Below are positions 32,415 through 43,604 of a stretch of DNA of 64,000 bases, piece after piece. The position numbers and the translations under genes are program-made. Every line of letters begins with the position of its first letter. Position 1 is the first letter of the stretch. The notes beneath the pieces were generated by a model. That model searched no databases. It was not told where the DNA came from and saw only the letters and a program-made list of their open reading frames with translations. This DNA comes from Bicyclus anynana (taxonomy: Eukaryota; Arthropoda; Insecta; Lepidoptera; Nymphalidae). Where the stretch lies: the NCBI RefSeq assembly GCF_947172395.1, contig NC_069088.1, positions 2,435,501 to 2,499,500 of the forward strand, read 5' to 3'.

Positions 32415-33021
32415 TACCTAATAAAAATAAACCGAAAGAACCTTTGTGGCTCACATATTCACGGCTTAATTTTTTTATTGAAAACTTCCATTGACTGAAT
32501 ATCTATTCCAGCGCAGAAATACTGTATCTTTCCACGAAAATTCCCTCGACGCAGCCAGTTTTCTTTCATATACGTTCATAAAAATCTGCTTGGCTGTCAA
32601 AGCGTCTCGTTAATGGCTCTTCAATTCCCGTCACATTGAAATTCTCTAAGAGCTTTGCCTTACATTGCAAATCGTGCTGCAAACGCGTTGCATACGAATT
32701 AAAAGTGATAAAACACTTTTAAGCCGTCTGTCATGCAAGTTGCTTTTATATCCTGGATTGATTGCCACCTTTTGCGATTTTGAAACCTTAAATAAATTAA
32801 AGCCACCAGCTCTTTTACTAGTGAGTCCTTACAAATATTTTAAGCCTACCGGATGTTTTCATGAAAGCTAGATTTTCCAGCTTTTGGGGGCTATCAGTGC
32901 TTGACACGATACTCAGGTATATTAAAACAATTCTTGCGATTTTTAGTCTAGTGGGTACTTAGTATTATTGAACTTTTATTTTATTGAAAATCGTACTCAG
33001 TACATGAGCATGTACCTAATA
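32415..33021. other. No gene seen
   Basis: A plus frame at 32665-32871 lacks motifs. No repeat recognised. Confidence 0.5.
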
Positions 33022-33172
33022 GTCATCATCATCATCATCATAATCATTAACAGCCGATGGACGTCCACAGCTGGACATAGGCCTCTTGCATGGACTTCCA
33101 AACAAAACGGTCTCGAGCCGCGAGCATCCAGCGGCTCCCTGCAACCCGCTTGATGTCTTCGGTCCACCTAAT
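33022..33172 (-). mobile_element. RTE-like LINE 3' end
   Basis: Minus-strand copy with an ATG/TGA tail and the coding end for the WTSIG-type terminus (GCCGATGGACGTCCACAGCT on the plus strand). It breaks at 33172, where the palindrome starts. AACTGACCAACATACTG at 33246 may be its continuation. Confidence 0.8.
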
Positions 33173-33238
33173 AGTATGATTTTTCAATAAAATTTTATTT
33201 TAATGAATTAAAATAAAATTTTATTGAAAAATCATACT
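33173..33238. repeat. Perfect palindrome, 32-bp arms, at a LINE break
   Basis: 33173-33204 is the exact reverse complement of 33207-33238, with only a 2-nt spacer. The LINE appears to continue on its far side, so it may be an insertion or a fold-back repair product. Confidence 0.95.
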
Positions 33239-33542
33239 TCAGAAAACTGACCAACATACTGAAATTTGGTAGGTACATTAACTCTTACATGTGCTATTCT
33301 CTCACATTTTTACAAATCGATTATGTGAGTCTCGACTTTGTCTCCGTGTCTCCTTTTTTAATACGATACTATAGAGAGCACAGAACTTAGAAAAATCTAA
33401 AGCTAATTAATGCTTTCAAAGAGAGATACATATGGATCTCACACTGGCGAGTTATGAAGACATCGTCACTGAATAGCCTCTTTTGTGACATAATACTGAA
33501 GGATTTACTTATATTTACTTTTGAAGTGTAAGTACCTATGTA
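33239..33542. other. No gene seen
   Basis: No frame or repeat beyond the possible LINE continuation near 33246. Confidence 0.4.
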
Positions 33543-33745
33543 TCCATAATATAAAATTAAATGAGAAAGTAAGTCTGTATGTCTGTTACCTTTTCATGAC
33601 TGACTGATATGTATGAAATTTGCTATTGAGATAAATTGAACCTTGGAGCAGAACAAAGGCTACTTTTATCCCGGAAAAATCCATGGTTTCCAAGGTATTT
33701 ATAAAAATGAAATTTTACGTGAACGGAGTCGCGGGTGTCCGCTAG
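33543..33745 (+). mobile_element. Helitron-like element, diverged
   Basis: Order of blocks as in the 32.2 kb copy: TATGTATGAAATTTGCTATT, CCCGGAAAAATCCATGGTTT and GGTGTCCGCTAG. The 5' end is eroded. Confidence 0.7.
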
Positions 33746-34289
33746 TTTCTTATAGTCAGAAGTCTGGTTCTCAAATATAAGAGTCAGAAGTATCACTCAT
33801 AACTTAGTAAAGTTGTACTTAGAAGTTACAAAGGTTCGAGGACAAAGTACAGTCGAATAGAATATTCCGGAAAACTATTGTAGGGCGAAATGTGTCATTG
33901 TTCTATGGACTATTGTTGCTAGCCGCTCGCAAACTAATGGAGGCGGTATTGTCTTGAGACTGTACTGACTTGGCTTGATCCAGTTTGGAGCAGATCGGAT
34001 TATATTGCAGTGTATAGCGAATGATGTTACAACAATATGGAACCAAATTAGAGAATCATAATACAACTTGCATTGCCTCGTTGGTCCAATGCCTCCTTCC
34101 CTATAGAAGAGGTAAGTGTTACGGAGCTTAGACCCACCACGCTGTTCCAATGTGGGTTTCGGGCTGACGGGCTCGGGCACTATGAACGAAGTCGCGGGCG
34201 TCCGTTAGATTTTTTAAGTATCTTAATATATAAATGCGAACTTCTTCCTAACTCTGGGCTGAGAATTTTAACTGGAAATTTCTTATAAG
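33746..34289. other. No gene; small SINE-like and Helitron ends
   Basis: GCCTCGTTGGTCCAATG at 34075-34091 and GCTTAGACCCACCACGCTG at 34126-34144 look like pieces of a tRNA-derived SINE. GAAGTCGCGGGCGTCCGTTAG at 34188-34208 is a Helitron 3' end. The 101-codon minus frame here is not supported. Confidence 0.45.
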
Positions 34290-34393
34290 AAAAAAAAACT
34301 GAATCGCATATCAGTATCAAGCCCGAAACAGGTCTCGAACCCTGCACCTCATCATCCGAAACCACACGGGCTAACCACTGGACCAACGAGGCA
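34290..34393 (-). mobile_element. tRNA-derived SINE head, CTCGTTGGTCCAGTGG type
   Basis: On the minus strand CTCGTTGGTCCAGTGGTTAG (A box) and GGTTCGAGACC (B box) are spaced as in a tRNA gene. It is followed by a T-rich run on that strand. There is no acceptor-stem pairing, so it is a SINE and not a tRNA gene. Confidence 0.65.
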
Positions 34394-34632
34394 GAATGTT
34401 TATGGTGTTACATTACCAGAAACATCTAATAGTGTTAACACACTAAGTCCGCCATTGAGCGTGGTAGGTCTAAGCACTTTTATAACGAGCTCCGGAGGAA
34501 ATAAATTAAATAAGCTAATTATAGTGATTCTTTTAGATACATAGTTACAAAATGCAAAATAAATAAAAAGTTTCAGTAAGTTGTTGAAATGACGTTATTT
34601 CTATTGAAACTACATATTACGAATACGTTTTT

Positions 34633-34964
34633 GACGGCCTCCGTAGCGCAGTGGTATGCGCGGTGGATTTACAAGACGGAGGTCCTGGGTTCGATCCCCG
34701 GCTGGGCAGATTGAGATTTTCTTAATTGGTCCAGGTCTGGCTGGTGGGACGCTTTGGCCGTGGCTAGTTACCACCCTACCGGCAAAGACGTACCGCCAAG
34801 CGATTTAGCGTTCCGGTACGATGCCGTGTAGAAACCGAAAGGGGTGTGGATTTTCATCCTCGTCCTTACAAGTTAGCCCGCTTCCATCTAAGACTACATC
34901 ATCACTTACCATCAGGTGAGATTGTAGTCAAGGGCTAATTTGTAAAGAATAAAAAAAAAAAAAA
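34633..34964 (+). mobile_element. tRNA-SINE family A, full length (reference copy)
   Basis: About 330 bp. A box TAGCGCAGTGG, B box GGTTCGATCCC, body CTTTGGCCGTGGCTAGTTAC and GTACCGCCAAGCGATTTAGC, tail CACTTACCATCAGGTGAG then AAAGAATAAAAAAAAAAAAA. The flanks are inverted rather than direct repeats: 34615-34632 matches the reverse complement of 34960-34986 apart from a 9-base gap. Confidence 0.95.
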
Positions 34965-35468
34965 CGTATTAAGTATATTCGTAATACAAAATAATACTAA
35001 CTTTATTTTACTAAAACACTATGTGAAATAATTCTAACGGTTATCCGACCTGAAAGATCTTTTATATAAGGCCTCGGCAAATATTCGCCGGGTGTTTGCA
35101 TCGCTCAAAGTATTCTAGAGATGTTCCCCACAAAGGACTCGAAAGTCTTTTAAAAGACTCCGTACGGAGAATCCAACTTACCTTTTTACCTATAAAGAAG
35201 TTCATAAAATTCCTTACCTTTTTTAAAAGTGATCGGTATTGTTGCGAGAATGTTTATCGGTTCTTCTTTTGAAAGTAAAAGAAAAGATAAAATATCGAAG
35301 GTAAGGTAAGAGTATGCTCTGTAAAAATATCGGATGTTTTACGTGTTCTTACAGCAAATGAGTTTTTAATAACTTCTAATGTTGTTTGAGATTTTTGATC
35401 CATTATTCAAGTTACGTAATTTTGTTTGCTATTAAATTTCGATTTAATTGCCATGGTGGTATATTCGA
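34965..35468. other. No gene seen
   Basis: AT-rich with a small AAAGTCTTTTAAAAGACTC hairpin at 35130-35149. No frame or repeat family. Confidence 0.45.
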
Positions 35469-35479
35469 TCTCATCTAAT

Positions 35480-35784
35480 CATCATCATCATCTGCTGAGC
35501 TCGAGTCTCCTCTCAGAATGTGAGGGGTCAGGCTAATCGTCCACCACGCTGGCCCATTGCGGATTGGCAGACTTCACACACGCAGAGAATTAAGAAAATT
35601 CCCTGGTATGCAGGTTTCCTCACGCTGTTTTCCTTCACCGTTTGAGACACGTGCTATTTAATTTCTTAAAATGCACACAACTGAAAAGTTGGAGGTGCAT
35701 ATCCCGGACCAGATTCGAACCCACACCCTCCTGAATCGGAGGCAGAGGTAATATTCACTGGGCTATCACGGCTCTCTCTCTCTG
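35480..35784 (-). mobile_element. tRNA-SINE family B, full length with target duplication
   Basis: Minus-strand copy with an ATG-repeat tail, intact body and head. It is flanked by exact TCTCATCTAAT at 35469-35479 and 35785-35795. A TC dinucleotide run (35772-35783) has grown at its 5' end. Confidence 0.95.
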
Positions 35785-35795
35785 TCTCATCTAAT

Positions 35796-36773
35796 GGTGA
35801 GTGACAATATACGCGTGGATGTATCAAGCCGAAATACATATGAAATACTCAGGTCTACTGTCTCTTATAGCTGTGAAAAAATCCAACTTCTAAGCCAACG
35901 CAATCAAAAGATACAGCCGTTTATGCTTTAAGTTTTTGTTTGATATGCGATGAATGTCTAAAATTATCCGATGTTTCTTGTCGTACCGGAACGTTGTTGA
36001 ATCCAGCTTAGTAAATGATTAGCAAGTGATTCAGAATTACTGAAACGATAGGGATCTTTGTTTTAAATTTTTGCTCCTCCATTCCAAATAATTGTAATGT
36101 TCATCTCATTTAGTAATTATAATACCATAACCACCTGTATGTAACAGGTGTGTACGGAAACCTCTGTGCGCGAGTACGACTCGCACTTGGCCGGTTTCTT
36201 TTAATTAATCGGCCTGGAAAGTTTTTTTTGCGTTTATTGATTGCCTACGACAAGGTGGGTAACACGCAGCAACTTTCATCAATGGAAAGCTAAATTATCA
36301 GCGAGTAACAAAGGCTATATTCTATCCCCAGATTTTTACGGGTTTGGGATGGGACACGTAGGTGATAACCGCAAGAGTTAGTTAGTTATATATAAAATAA
36401 AAAAAAGGCAGATATTAAAATGTGCACGAGTGATATTTTATGGGTTCCGTTTTTGTACTACTTACGTTCGGAACCCTAAAAACGAAAAAACATACCGATA
36501 TTCAAATGAACAAGTACTAGGAAGCCATAAATGTGAGAAATCTCGGTTGTTGGTACCAATTACTCCTCATTATAAGGAAATAATAACTCCCCTTCGGCGG
36601 CGGTCGATCCCTCTTCCTTTCCCGCCCTTAACCGCAACAGGTATCTGAAATACGGGGAAATTATTGAGATTTTATGCCTCTTTCGTCAAATTGTTGTTGT
36701 TAGTAGAAGATTTTGACAAGATTAACTTACCCAAGCTGTACTTATAACAACGATTCTGTTTTTTTCGTCGTTA
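35796..36773. other. No gene; scattered repeat motifs
   Basis: GCGCGAGTACGACTCGCACT at 36168-36187 and inverted GGGTTCCG/CGGAACCCT at 36440-36478 are short inverted-repeat motifs of dispersed elements. A decayed Helitron-like stretch lies near 36285-36385. Confidence 0.45.
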
Positions 36774-37102
36774 GCAACCCAAATTCGGCTCACTGCTGAG
36801 CTCGAGTCTTCTCTCAGAATGAGAGGGGTTAGGCCAATAGTCCACCACGCTGGCCCAATGCGGATTGGCAGACTTCACACACGCAGAGAATTTAGAAAAT
36901 TCTCTGATATGCAGGTTTTCTCACGATGTTTTCCTTCACCGTTTGAGACAGATGATATATAATTTCTCAATACACACAACTGAAAATTTGGAAGTGCATG
37001 TCCCGGATCGGATTCGAACCCACACCTTCCGCAATCAGAAGCTGGGGTCATATTCACTAACTTACTTAGATTTTTTGCTAAAAAGTCTAATAGCCATCAC
37101 GG
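36774..37102 (-). mobile_element. tRNA-SINE family B, near full length, head interrupted
   Basis: Intact to the B box (CGGATTCGAACCCACACCTT on the plus strand). At 37058 the head is interrupted by the left arm of a palindrome; a further 14 bases of head (TAATAGCCATCACG) form its loop. Confidence 0.88.
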
Positions 37103-37130
37103 ACTTTTTAGCAAAAAATCTTAGTAAGTT
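37059..37130. repeat. Near-perfect palindrome in a SINE head, 29-bp arms
   Basis: 37059-37087 matches the reverse complement of 37102-37130 at 28 of 29 positions. The 14-nt loop is SINE sequence, so flanking sequence beyond the SINE was copied in inverted form into the head. Confidence 0.92.
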
Positions 37131-37455
37131 TGAGTAATCTCAATTCTATTGTTTTAGTCCTCTGCTATTTGCTAGAAACAGGTACTTTACTTATGCATTA
37201 TTCAGGGGTGTTTTGAGTTAAAAAAAATAATGCCAGTAATTATATTACCATGAGCTAGGACCTCATCTAAGATTGTTACTATAAAACTTTGTATCTGTGT
37301 ATGTGGTAATATGTGCACTGTGCAGTTAAGTCAAATCTTAGAAGATAGATCTATAATAGGTGGTAATAGGTGGAAAACTTAGGAGCACTCTCATATATTC
37401 GTAATATAAATCGATATACCTACTACTTATTTTTTGATTATATTTATATTATAAA
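37131..37455. other. No gene seen
   Basis: AT-rich, no frame or repeat recognised. Confidence 0.45.
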
Positions 37456-37463
37456 AATATACA

Positions 37464-37683
37464 GTGTGCATTTTAAGAAATTAAATATCACGTGTTTCAA
37501 ACGGTGGAGGAAAACATCGTGAGGAAACCTGCAAACCAGAGAATTTTCACAATTCTCTGCGTGTGTGAAGTCTGCCAATCCGCATTGGGCCAGCGTGGTG
37601 GACTATTGGCCTAATCCCTCTCATTCTGAGAGGAGACTCGAGCTCAGCAGTGAGCCGAATATGGGTTGATGATGATGATGATG
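37464..37683 (+). mobile_element. tRNA-SINE family B, 5'-truncated, recent
   Basis: Starts at GTGTGCATTTTAAG and ends in five TGATGA units. It is flanked by AATATACA (37456-37463 and 37684-37691), an 8-bp likely target duplication. This shows 5' truncation at the time of insertion. Confidence 0.92.
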
Positions 37684-37949
37684 AATATACACAGGTATAA
37701 TATTAATGTTACTAGATATCAAAGTATCGCAATGAAAACAATAAATTTGGTTTTATCAGATAAAAACATTTATCTTGAATCCGTTGGATTTAAATTTTAA
37801 ATCATAGATACAATTTATTTTCATTATCAATATAATACGGTAAGCTAAATGTAGCAATCTACTTAAAAGTGAATTAATTAATATTTCAATATATAAAGTA
37901 ATAAATCACATTCACGTTTAAAATATTTGACGCATTTATCAACTTTGTA

Positions 37950-38075
37950 TCAACCAATATTGTCTATTCAATTATAAATGGAATGTTTCCGGAATTCAGT
38001 CGTATTTATCAGTAGCACCGGTATGGACCGGTGGTGTCCGGATCAAACCGCTTTAATCCGGTGAGCTCATTTATT
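37950..38075. repeat. Dispersed repeat, CCGGATCAAACCGC type, copy 1
   Basis: ACCAATATTG, then CCGGATCAAACCGCTTTAAT, is shared in the same order with 45688-45830. The class is unknown; no inverted ends were found. Confidence 0.5.
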
Positions 38076-38254
38076 TTGTTACAATTACATCAAATTGCTT
38101 AATTACCTCGTTGGTCCAGAGTTTACCAGTATTAGGATTAGAACCAGAGGAAGATTCCTTATTTTTGACGAATGAATCCGAGGAAGATTGCTCATGATTG
38201 AGGATGACTTTGAAGCCAGGAGGATTCTGTCATAGGTATATTTTTTTAATATGA

Positions 38255-38392
38255 CTAGTATTCCCATTCCTCTCCTACTAAACGGGCAAGACTGTAATAT
38301 GAGTGGGCACGACCATAGATTAACGGGGCGGGGATCGAACCACCATCCTCGGTGATGAGTAAGACCGCTTTTACCGTTGAGCTATTGAGGCT
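38255..38392 (-). mobile_element. tRNA-derived SINE, CTCAATAGCTCAACGG type
   Basis: On the minus strand AATAGCTCAACGGTAAAAG resembles an A box and GGTTCGATCCC is a B box, followed by GTCGTGCCCACTCATATTAC. A similar but degenerate head lies at 50155-50222. Confidence 0.65.
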
Positions 38393-39043
38393 ATAATGAT
38401 TAAACTATCTGCCGCTTGTCGTTAGTCTATTAACAAAGAATAATAGGTTATACGTCGATGATATATTATGCCTGTTTTTTAAAGTAAAAAATCTCTGTAA
38501 ACCAATCGCATTAAAACATAATATCCCCAACATTACTACCGCCCGGATCGGTGTATCGAACTTTATTACCGTCACGTTAATAAAGGCATGAAATGCTCCC
38601 GGAATTTTTAAGTGTGTTTGATTTATTCCGATCATGTATGAGAGCCCGACCAATACCATATGCCCTCTAACCCTTAGGGCGTTATAAAGGACACTCAGAA
38701 TACCAAGCCAAATGATAATCTAAAAACCGCGCTTCCTCGGGTTATTGGGCTGTAAAATATTTGGGTTCGATGTTATTCAAACACTGATTTGAAGATGCGA
38801 GGGTTCTCTGAGATAATTTCTTCATCGCATCGTACGCAAGTTTTCAGTTGAATGGACACAGTTTTTATCCGCAAGTTGATTGTTAAAGGATGTCACATCA
38901 ATGCCTTGTAAGAAAGTACGGTATAGAGGCGATTAGATATTAGATATTGGAAGGGATAAAGTTTTGAAAATTATTTTTAATAAGCCCAATAAAATATACT
39001 AAAGTTCGAATTAAAAGTGACCTTGATTAGTCCATATTGTACC

Positions 39044-39093
39044 GGAAAGCAAAATCGCTTAGCAAAACCCTTTGCTAAGTGATTTTCCTTTCC
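39044..39093. repeat. Hairpin with 23-bp arms
   Basis: 39044-39066 matches the reverse complement of 39071-39093 at 21 of 23 positions (loop ACCC). The left arm with its flank resembles the GTACCGGAACGCTAAATCGC part of SINE family A, so this may be a folded-back SINE scrap. Confidence 0.8.
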
Positions 39094-40214
39094 GCGTACA
39101 TTATCCATAATTTCTAATTTACCTCCGTATTAAGTTAATTAAAATATTTATTATTTTATAGGCATTATTGAAAATTACTAAAAAGTATAAATAAATATGA
39201 GAGAAAAAATAAAAGAGTAATATAAAAATTACTATGTAACAAGAACTTGTACAGAAAAAATATTTATCCTCAGACTCTCAGAGGACGATTACGACTAAAT
39301 AATAGGTATAATAACAATAACTACTTTAAGGGAGTCTATATTTCTTATTTGTTCACGTAGTGTGGGGAGTAATACCTACCTAGATGGCATCACCAATTAC
39401 CATAAGTTAATTAAGAGTACAAGTAATCTTCTTATTGTTCTTCTCCTTCTATGATAATAATCTCATGCCACTCTGTTTGTGGTCGCACTCACTCATAAAT
39501 GATTACTTCTACTTATATATAGTATATAGGTATGATATGAGAATAGGTCGTAAAGTATTTTCACTATAAGAGAGTGAAAAATACTGTATCCCCTCCTCTC
39601 ATTTTATTGGATGAAAGAAATTTTCACGACATTAGCACGTTTTCAGGGTTTTCAACTTTTTTTAGACTAAACTGTGACTCTAAAGACTAAAATATTTTAA
39701 ATGTATTTCAACAGGACTACAGACGTCTTTAAGGTATGACTGTTTAAAAGTTAAACTTCTGCTACGTCACAGTAATGCAAATCATATCACTTGGACTGAT
39801 AAACCAACCACGTGCTATCGTTTCAGGCGACTTCTTCTGTAGAAGAAAGGAGAAGAAAGAAGAAGACAGAAGAGTTTCTGTGGACACTTCGGTACATGCA
39901 GTTTCTTTAGTTATTTCTCAGTTCAAATTAAAGTGATCTGGGTCCACGTGGCCTTGTTACCGAACCCTATCAAGTATTGGAGACATTGAGTTGTAAAAAT
40001 GCGTCCCGGAATAATACACCCGGGTATTCATGTCACGTTCACATCGTGCCATAAGAGATGTTCTTTAGGGTTTCACTGTCGATGTTTAAGAGGTTTTTTT
40101 ACTCTAAAGGGTGATATTATGGAAGCGGACATTGATGCACAAAATTTGATACGATTTTTTTTATACGTTATTGTCCAGATATACCTACAAATAATAATGT
40201 TATAATAATCTGCT

Positions 40215-40255
40215 TTAAAATATTGCCAATATTAGTAATATTGGCAATATTTTAA
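40215..40255. repeat. Perfect palindrome, 20-bp arms, 1-nt spacer
   Basis: 40215-40234 is the exact reverse complement of 40236-40255 around a single G. The core is ATATTGCCAATATTA. Confidence 0.92.
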
Positions 40256-40490
40256 TAAATACTGTAAGAAATATTAATATAATAGAATTTCTTTAAGAGG
40301 TGGAACCTCTACGGCTAAAGTGGGGAGCAAATGCAAGACTCAAAAACCTACGCTTACCCTATTAAGAATAAGGTCAAGAGTATTTATTCTTTACAACAAT
40401 GAAAATATAATTGGGTTACATTGTAAATTCAGTGTCTATACTTACTTCACGAAAAATGTAGTTTGTCTCTACGCTAGTCGGTAACACTGA

Positions 40491-40832
40491 ATGTATCTAT
40501 CTCTGAATGAGGCTATCGGCGACCTAAGCGGCCTGCTAAGCTTCTGGAGAGAGCTCGGCTGGATGGAGTGCATCCAGCAGGAACCTACACTGAAGGACCA
40601 ACGTACAACGGCCAATCAAATGCGGGAATGCCAAGTGCGGGAACGGCCCAGAAGGAAGAAGATGAAGAACTCTCTCTCCTCTCTCTCTCCTATGCCGGGA
40701 TCTCCTCCCCCAGGAGGGAGGCCTGGTCCTGCAAAATTGGCATATTCTTACGACGATACAGGGTCTATAAATTCCGCTGACCCATCCCGAATATTCACTC
40801 GTAGTACTCAATCGTACGGTACAGCATGGGCG
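40491..40832. other. GC-rich coding-like block, unclassified
   Basis: Markedly less AT-rich than its surroundings, with a CT-rich run and three overlapping open frames of 70-141 codons on both strands. The plus-strand peptide contains GMPSAGTAQKEEDEELSLLS in one frame and PMPGSPPPGGRPGPAKLA in another. Multiple open frames in one GC-rich island argue against any single one. It may be an old LINE coding piece. No family recognised. Confidence 0.35.
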
Positions 40833-41308
40833 TAGGATAACGTAACGCAATACACGAAAGCTCGACCGCGACCTTTTGCTCTTTAATTTTCGACGTGGAC
40901 CGCTTTGGAACGCGCGTGACGGAAATACTTGGGGTGTATTCTCAAAACCTTTTAACACCAATATTAAGTACTAGGCAGGAGTAACAAGAAACATCGATGA
41001 AATAGGGTTATAAAGATATTATGGCAGCCACTGAAATTACGCTATATATAGTAGGACTTAAACCTATCCAATGTATTCTATGCGAGGCTATGCTCACTTA
41101 CATTCAATAGATGGCACTTAAGTCATCTACAGTTTGGACTAGTAGAACATAAATACTATTAATCAAGTTATTAACAAACAAATTTTGACATCCTCTCTAT
41201 CTTGAGTATTAGAAAACCCAAGTTATTAGATATTTAAGCTGTTTTACTTTGTTCGTACTCAATATTTTATAAACAAACATTTATTTGAAAAATTTACCTA
41301 AATTTCAA
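40833..41308. other. No gene seen
   Basis: No supported frame or repeat. Confidence 0.45.
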
Positions 41309-41475
41309 TCTATACTAACATATAAAGCTGAAGAGCTTGTTTGTTTGATTGAATGCGCTAATCTCAGGAAATACTGGTCCGATTTGAAAAATTATTTCAG
41401 TGTTAGATAGCCCATTTATCGAGGAAGGCTATATTATCCCCGTACTCGCGAGTGAAACCGCGCAGCGTCAGCTAG
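41309..41475 (+). mobile_element. Non-autonomous Helitron-like element (short family)
   Basis: TCTATACTAACATATAAAGC to CGCGCAGCGTCAGCTAG, 167 bp, with a deletion before the GTGAAACCGCGC block. Confidence 0.85.
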
Positions 41476-41482
41476 TTTTATA

Positions 41483-41530
41483 TGTATGTCAAGTAGGCTT
41501 GGTTTACATGTACTTTTGAAACGTCAGGTT
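41483..41530 (-). mobile_element. LINE 3' UTR scrap
   Basis: CAAGTAGGCTTGGTTTACAT and CTTTTGAAACGTCAG match 49601-49640 in the 3' UTR of the LINE at 49.8 kb. Confidence 0.55.
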
Positions 41531-42043
41531 ATGGTGATAAGTAAACTCAAAAACATAAAATTAAAGTCAAAACGCGCCTTATTGAAAAACATTAACGTGG
41601 AACTTCCGCATGATTTTTATGGCACACTGTTTATTAGCTAATAAATAAACAATCTTATCGAATACTTACAGAATATGCCCCAAAACTTGATTAAGCAGTT
41701 TAGGTGCTAGGCCGAGCTTCGTTGGCGGGTGTATCTTGTCACCGGTCATACAATTCCATGGAGTTTATGCTCCTACAGAACGAGCCCTCAAGGTCAAAGG
41801 TTTAACGCAAAGTCGCGATAATCCCCTGCGAGAATAAAACAAGCCCGGGACATTTTGTCGGGATGAGGAAAATGAAAGTTAATCGTGTAGAATTAAATGC
41901 CGCAAACAATTGTACGTGTGATGTGTGTAAATAAATATTTTTTTAACTTGAAATATTTATACTGAAAGTAGTCTAAGAACATGCGAAAGTCAGATATTCG
42001 TCATTTTGGCTGATAGTCTGTCAGCTCATGATCCTATTATAGG
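41531..42043. other. No gene seen
   Basis: No supported frame or repeat. Confidence 0.45.
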
Positions 42044-42142
42044 TATAGCTTGGCAAGTTACGGGAGGGGAAGGACTGTGCGGGTATGAAGTCGTGCGCGG
42101 GGGACACAAGGACAGAGCGGGTATGAAGTCGTACGCGCGGGA
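42044..42142. mobile_element. MITE with TATAGCTTGGCAA end, one end only
   Basis: Left end GTATAGCTTGGCAAGTTACG is followed by a duplicated unit: GCGGGTATGAAGTCGT occurs at 42079 and 42118. The right end is lost at a T-run. Confidence 0.6.
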
Positions 42143-42210
42143 ATTTTTTTTTTTTTCTATGTGTATTTAAGCCACCAACGGTGACGTTAATTTGATGTAC
42201 ACCAACGGTA

Positions 42211-42495
42211 TTTTTTTATTCTTTACAAGTTAGCCCTAATACAATCTTAGCAGATGGTACGTGATGATGCTACGGAAGCGTGCTAACTTGTTATGAGTAG
42301 AATGAAAATCCACACCCTCGCGACCGGAACGCTAAATCGCGTGAAATGGTAGGGTAGTAATTAGCCACGGCCGAAGCCTCCCACCAGTCAGACCTAGACC
42401 AATTAAGAAAATCTCAATCGGCTCAATCAGAGATTGAACCCAGAAGCTCCGATTTGTGATTCCGCCGCGCATACCACTGCGCCACGGAGGCCGTC
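42211..42495 (-). mobile_element. tRNA-SINE family A, full length, diverged
   Basis: Minus-strand copy from the tail to the head (ACTGCGCCACGGAGGCCGTC on the plus strand). Both promoter boxes are present but mutated, and parts of the body are deleted. Confidence 0.88.
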
Positions 42496-43139
42496 AAAAT
42501 CCTCGGTGACCCCGGTGAAACCGGGAAAAACCCGGTCACGCACCGGGTTTTTCAACGGAATGTTATCTAATTTTTTTCAGAATATTTCAGTTTCTCCTCA
42601 TTGCACAAAAATCCCTCATGCTGTAATGACCCTTAGCAGACCTGTATAGATATGTACCATCTTAGATATATGAGATGAGATTGTATATTTTTAAGTAAAT
42701 TTAATATTCTGAGTAACGCAAATATAATTAAGTACTTATAGTTCATAGTGTTCGATTTTAATTTTAGTTTTTAGTTTTTACGAGTAGGTATAACAAAATG
42801 TTAAAATTCAGGTATAAGGGAATTATTTAGACAGAGAACCACGTGTTACTTTCAAATGAGGTTCTAATTGACCCCACACGCGGTTTCGAGGGTGTTTATT
42901 AATGTAGCGAACGGGGAACCGCAAGGCGAAAACTATGTTTTTACATTTAAGTGTTTCACAGTTGAAATGTAATTAGTTTAATAGAACTGCATGCAATGTT
43001 GTTTACGTTTACGTACATATTACGTCTGTATATTTATTATTTATTCATCCTACTATGCAAGGTAAAAGAAAGTATGTTCAAATTTCTCATTTATTGTAAA
43101 TATTTGTTGAATATTTCTAGATAGGCGTTACATTTTAAT
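42496..43139. other. No gene seen
   Basis: Starts with GGTGACCCCGGTGAAACCGGG-type short GC hairpins (42507-42550), then AT-rich sequence without frames or known repeats. Confidence 0.45.
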
Positions 43140-43263
43140 AAGACGATGTCTTAATTACATAAATCCGTTCAGCGGTTTGGAAGATATGAAGTAATAAAGA
43201 ATACCTATTACATACATACATACAAGATACGCGCGAAAAACATAACCCTCGTTGCAGTAGGGT
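43140..43263 (-). mobile_element. MITE fragment, ACCCGACTGCA family
   Basis: On the minus strand TACCCTACTGCAACGAGGGT, GTTTTTCGCGCGTATCTTGT, a TATG run and CCAAACCGCTGAACGGATTT match 23501-23640. The far end is missing. Confidence 0.75.
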
Positions 43264-43604
43264 AAAAAACACAGCGTAACATATTATTGTAGATCGTTAA
43301 GGGGTAGCCGCATAGGTAGGTGTACCTAAGTATATGAAACTTAGGGTAGAATAGTACAGGAAATCTAGGAAATATGACTAAAAGAAGTCCGACGAAAAAT
43401 TTCTTCAAATAAATAAATGATGAAGGTTTTTTTGGGAGGAACAACTTTCTCATTTGTACATTAGGTGTAAAATGTGTTTTTACACACTAAATGCTGAAAT
43501 AACACATTTCAAGCAACTTCAGCGCCACCTACCTTTTGTATTTAAAGTCGTACGATAGTACCTCAATGAGATTAATTGTAGATGAGAATGTTTTTTACAA
43601 TTTT
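43264..43604. other. No gene seen
   Basis: No supported frame or repeat; the minus frame here continues from the MITE and is not a gene. Confidence 0.45.

Larger units (their letters stand above)
38393..40490. other. No gene seen; long AT-rich spacer
   Basis: The 84-codon minus frame at 38405-38659 is unsupported. Apart from the palindromes at 39044 and 40215 no element is recognised. Confidence 0.5.

Noticed and set aside
33875..34180. 101-codon minus-strand frame
   Set aside because: Overlaps SINE-like and Helitron-like scraps, with no recognisable domain.
34633..34720. tRNA gene suggested by perfect A and B boxes
   Set aside because: The sequence recurs many times attached to the same body and A-rich tail and lacks a paired acceptor stem, so it is a SINE head.
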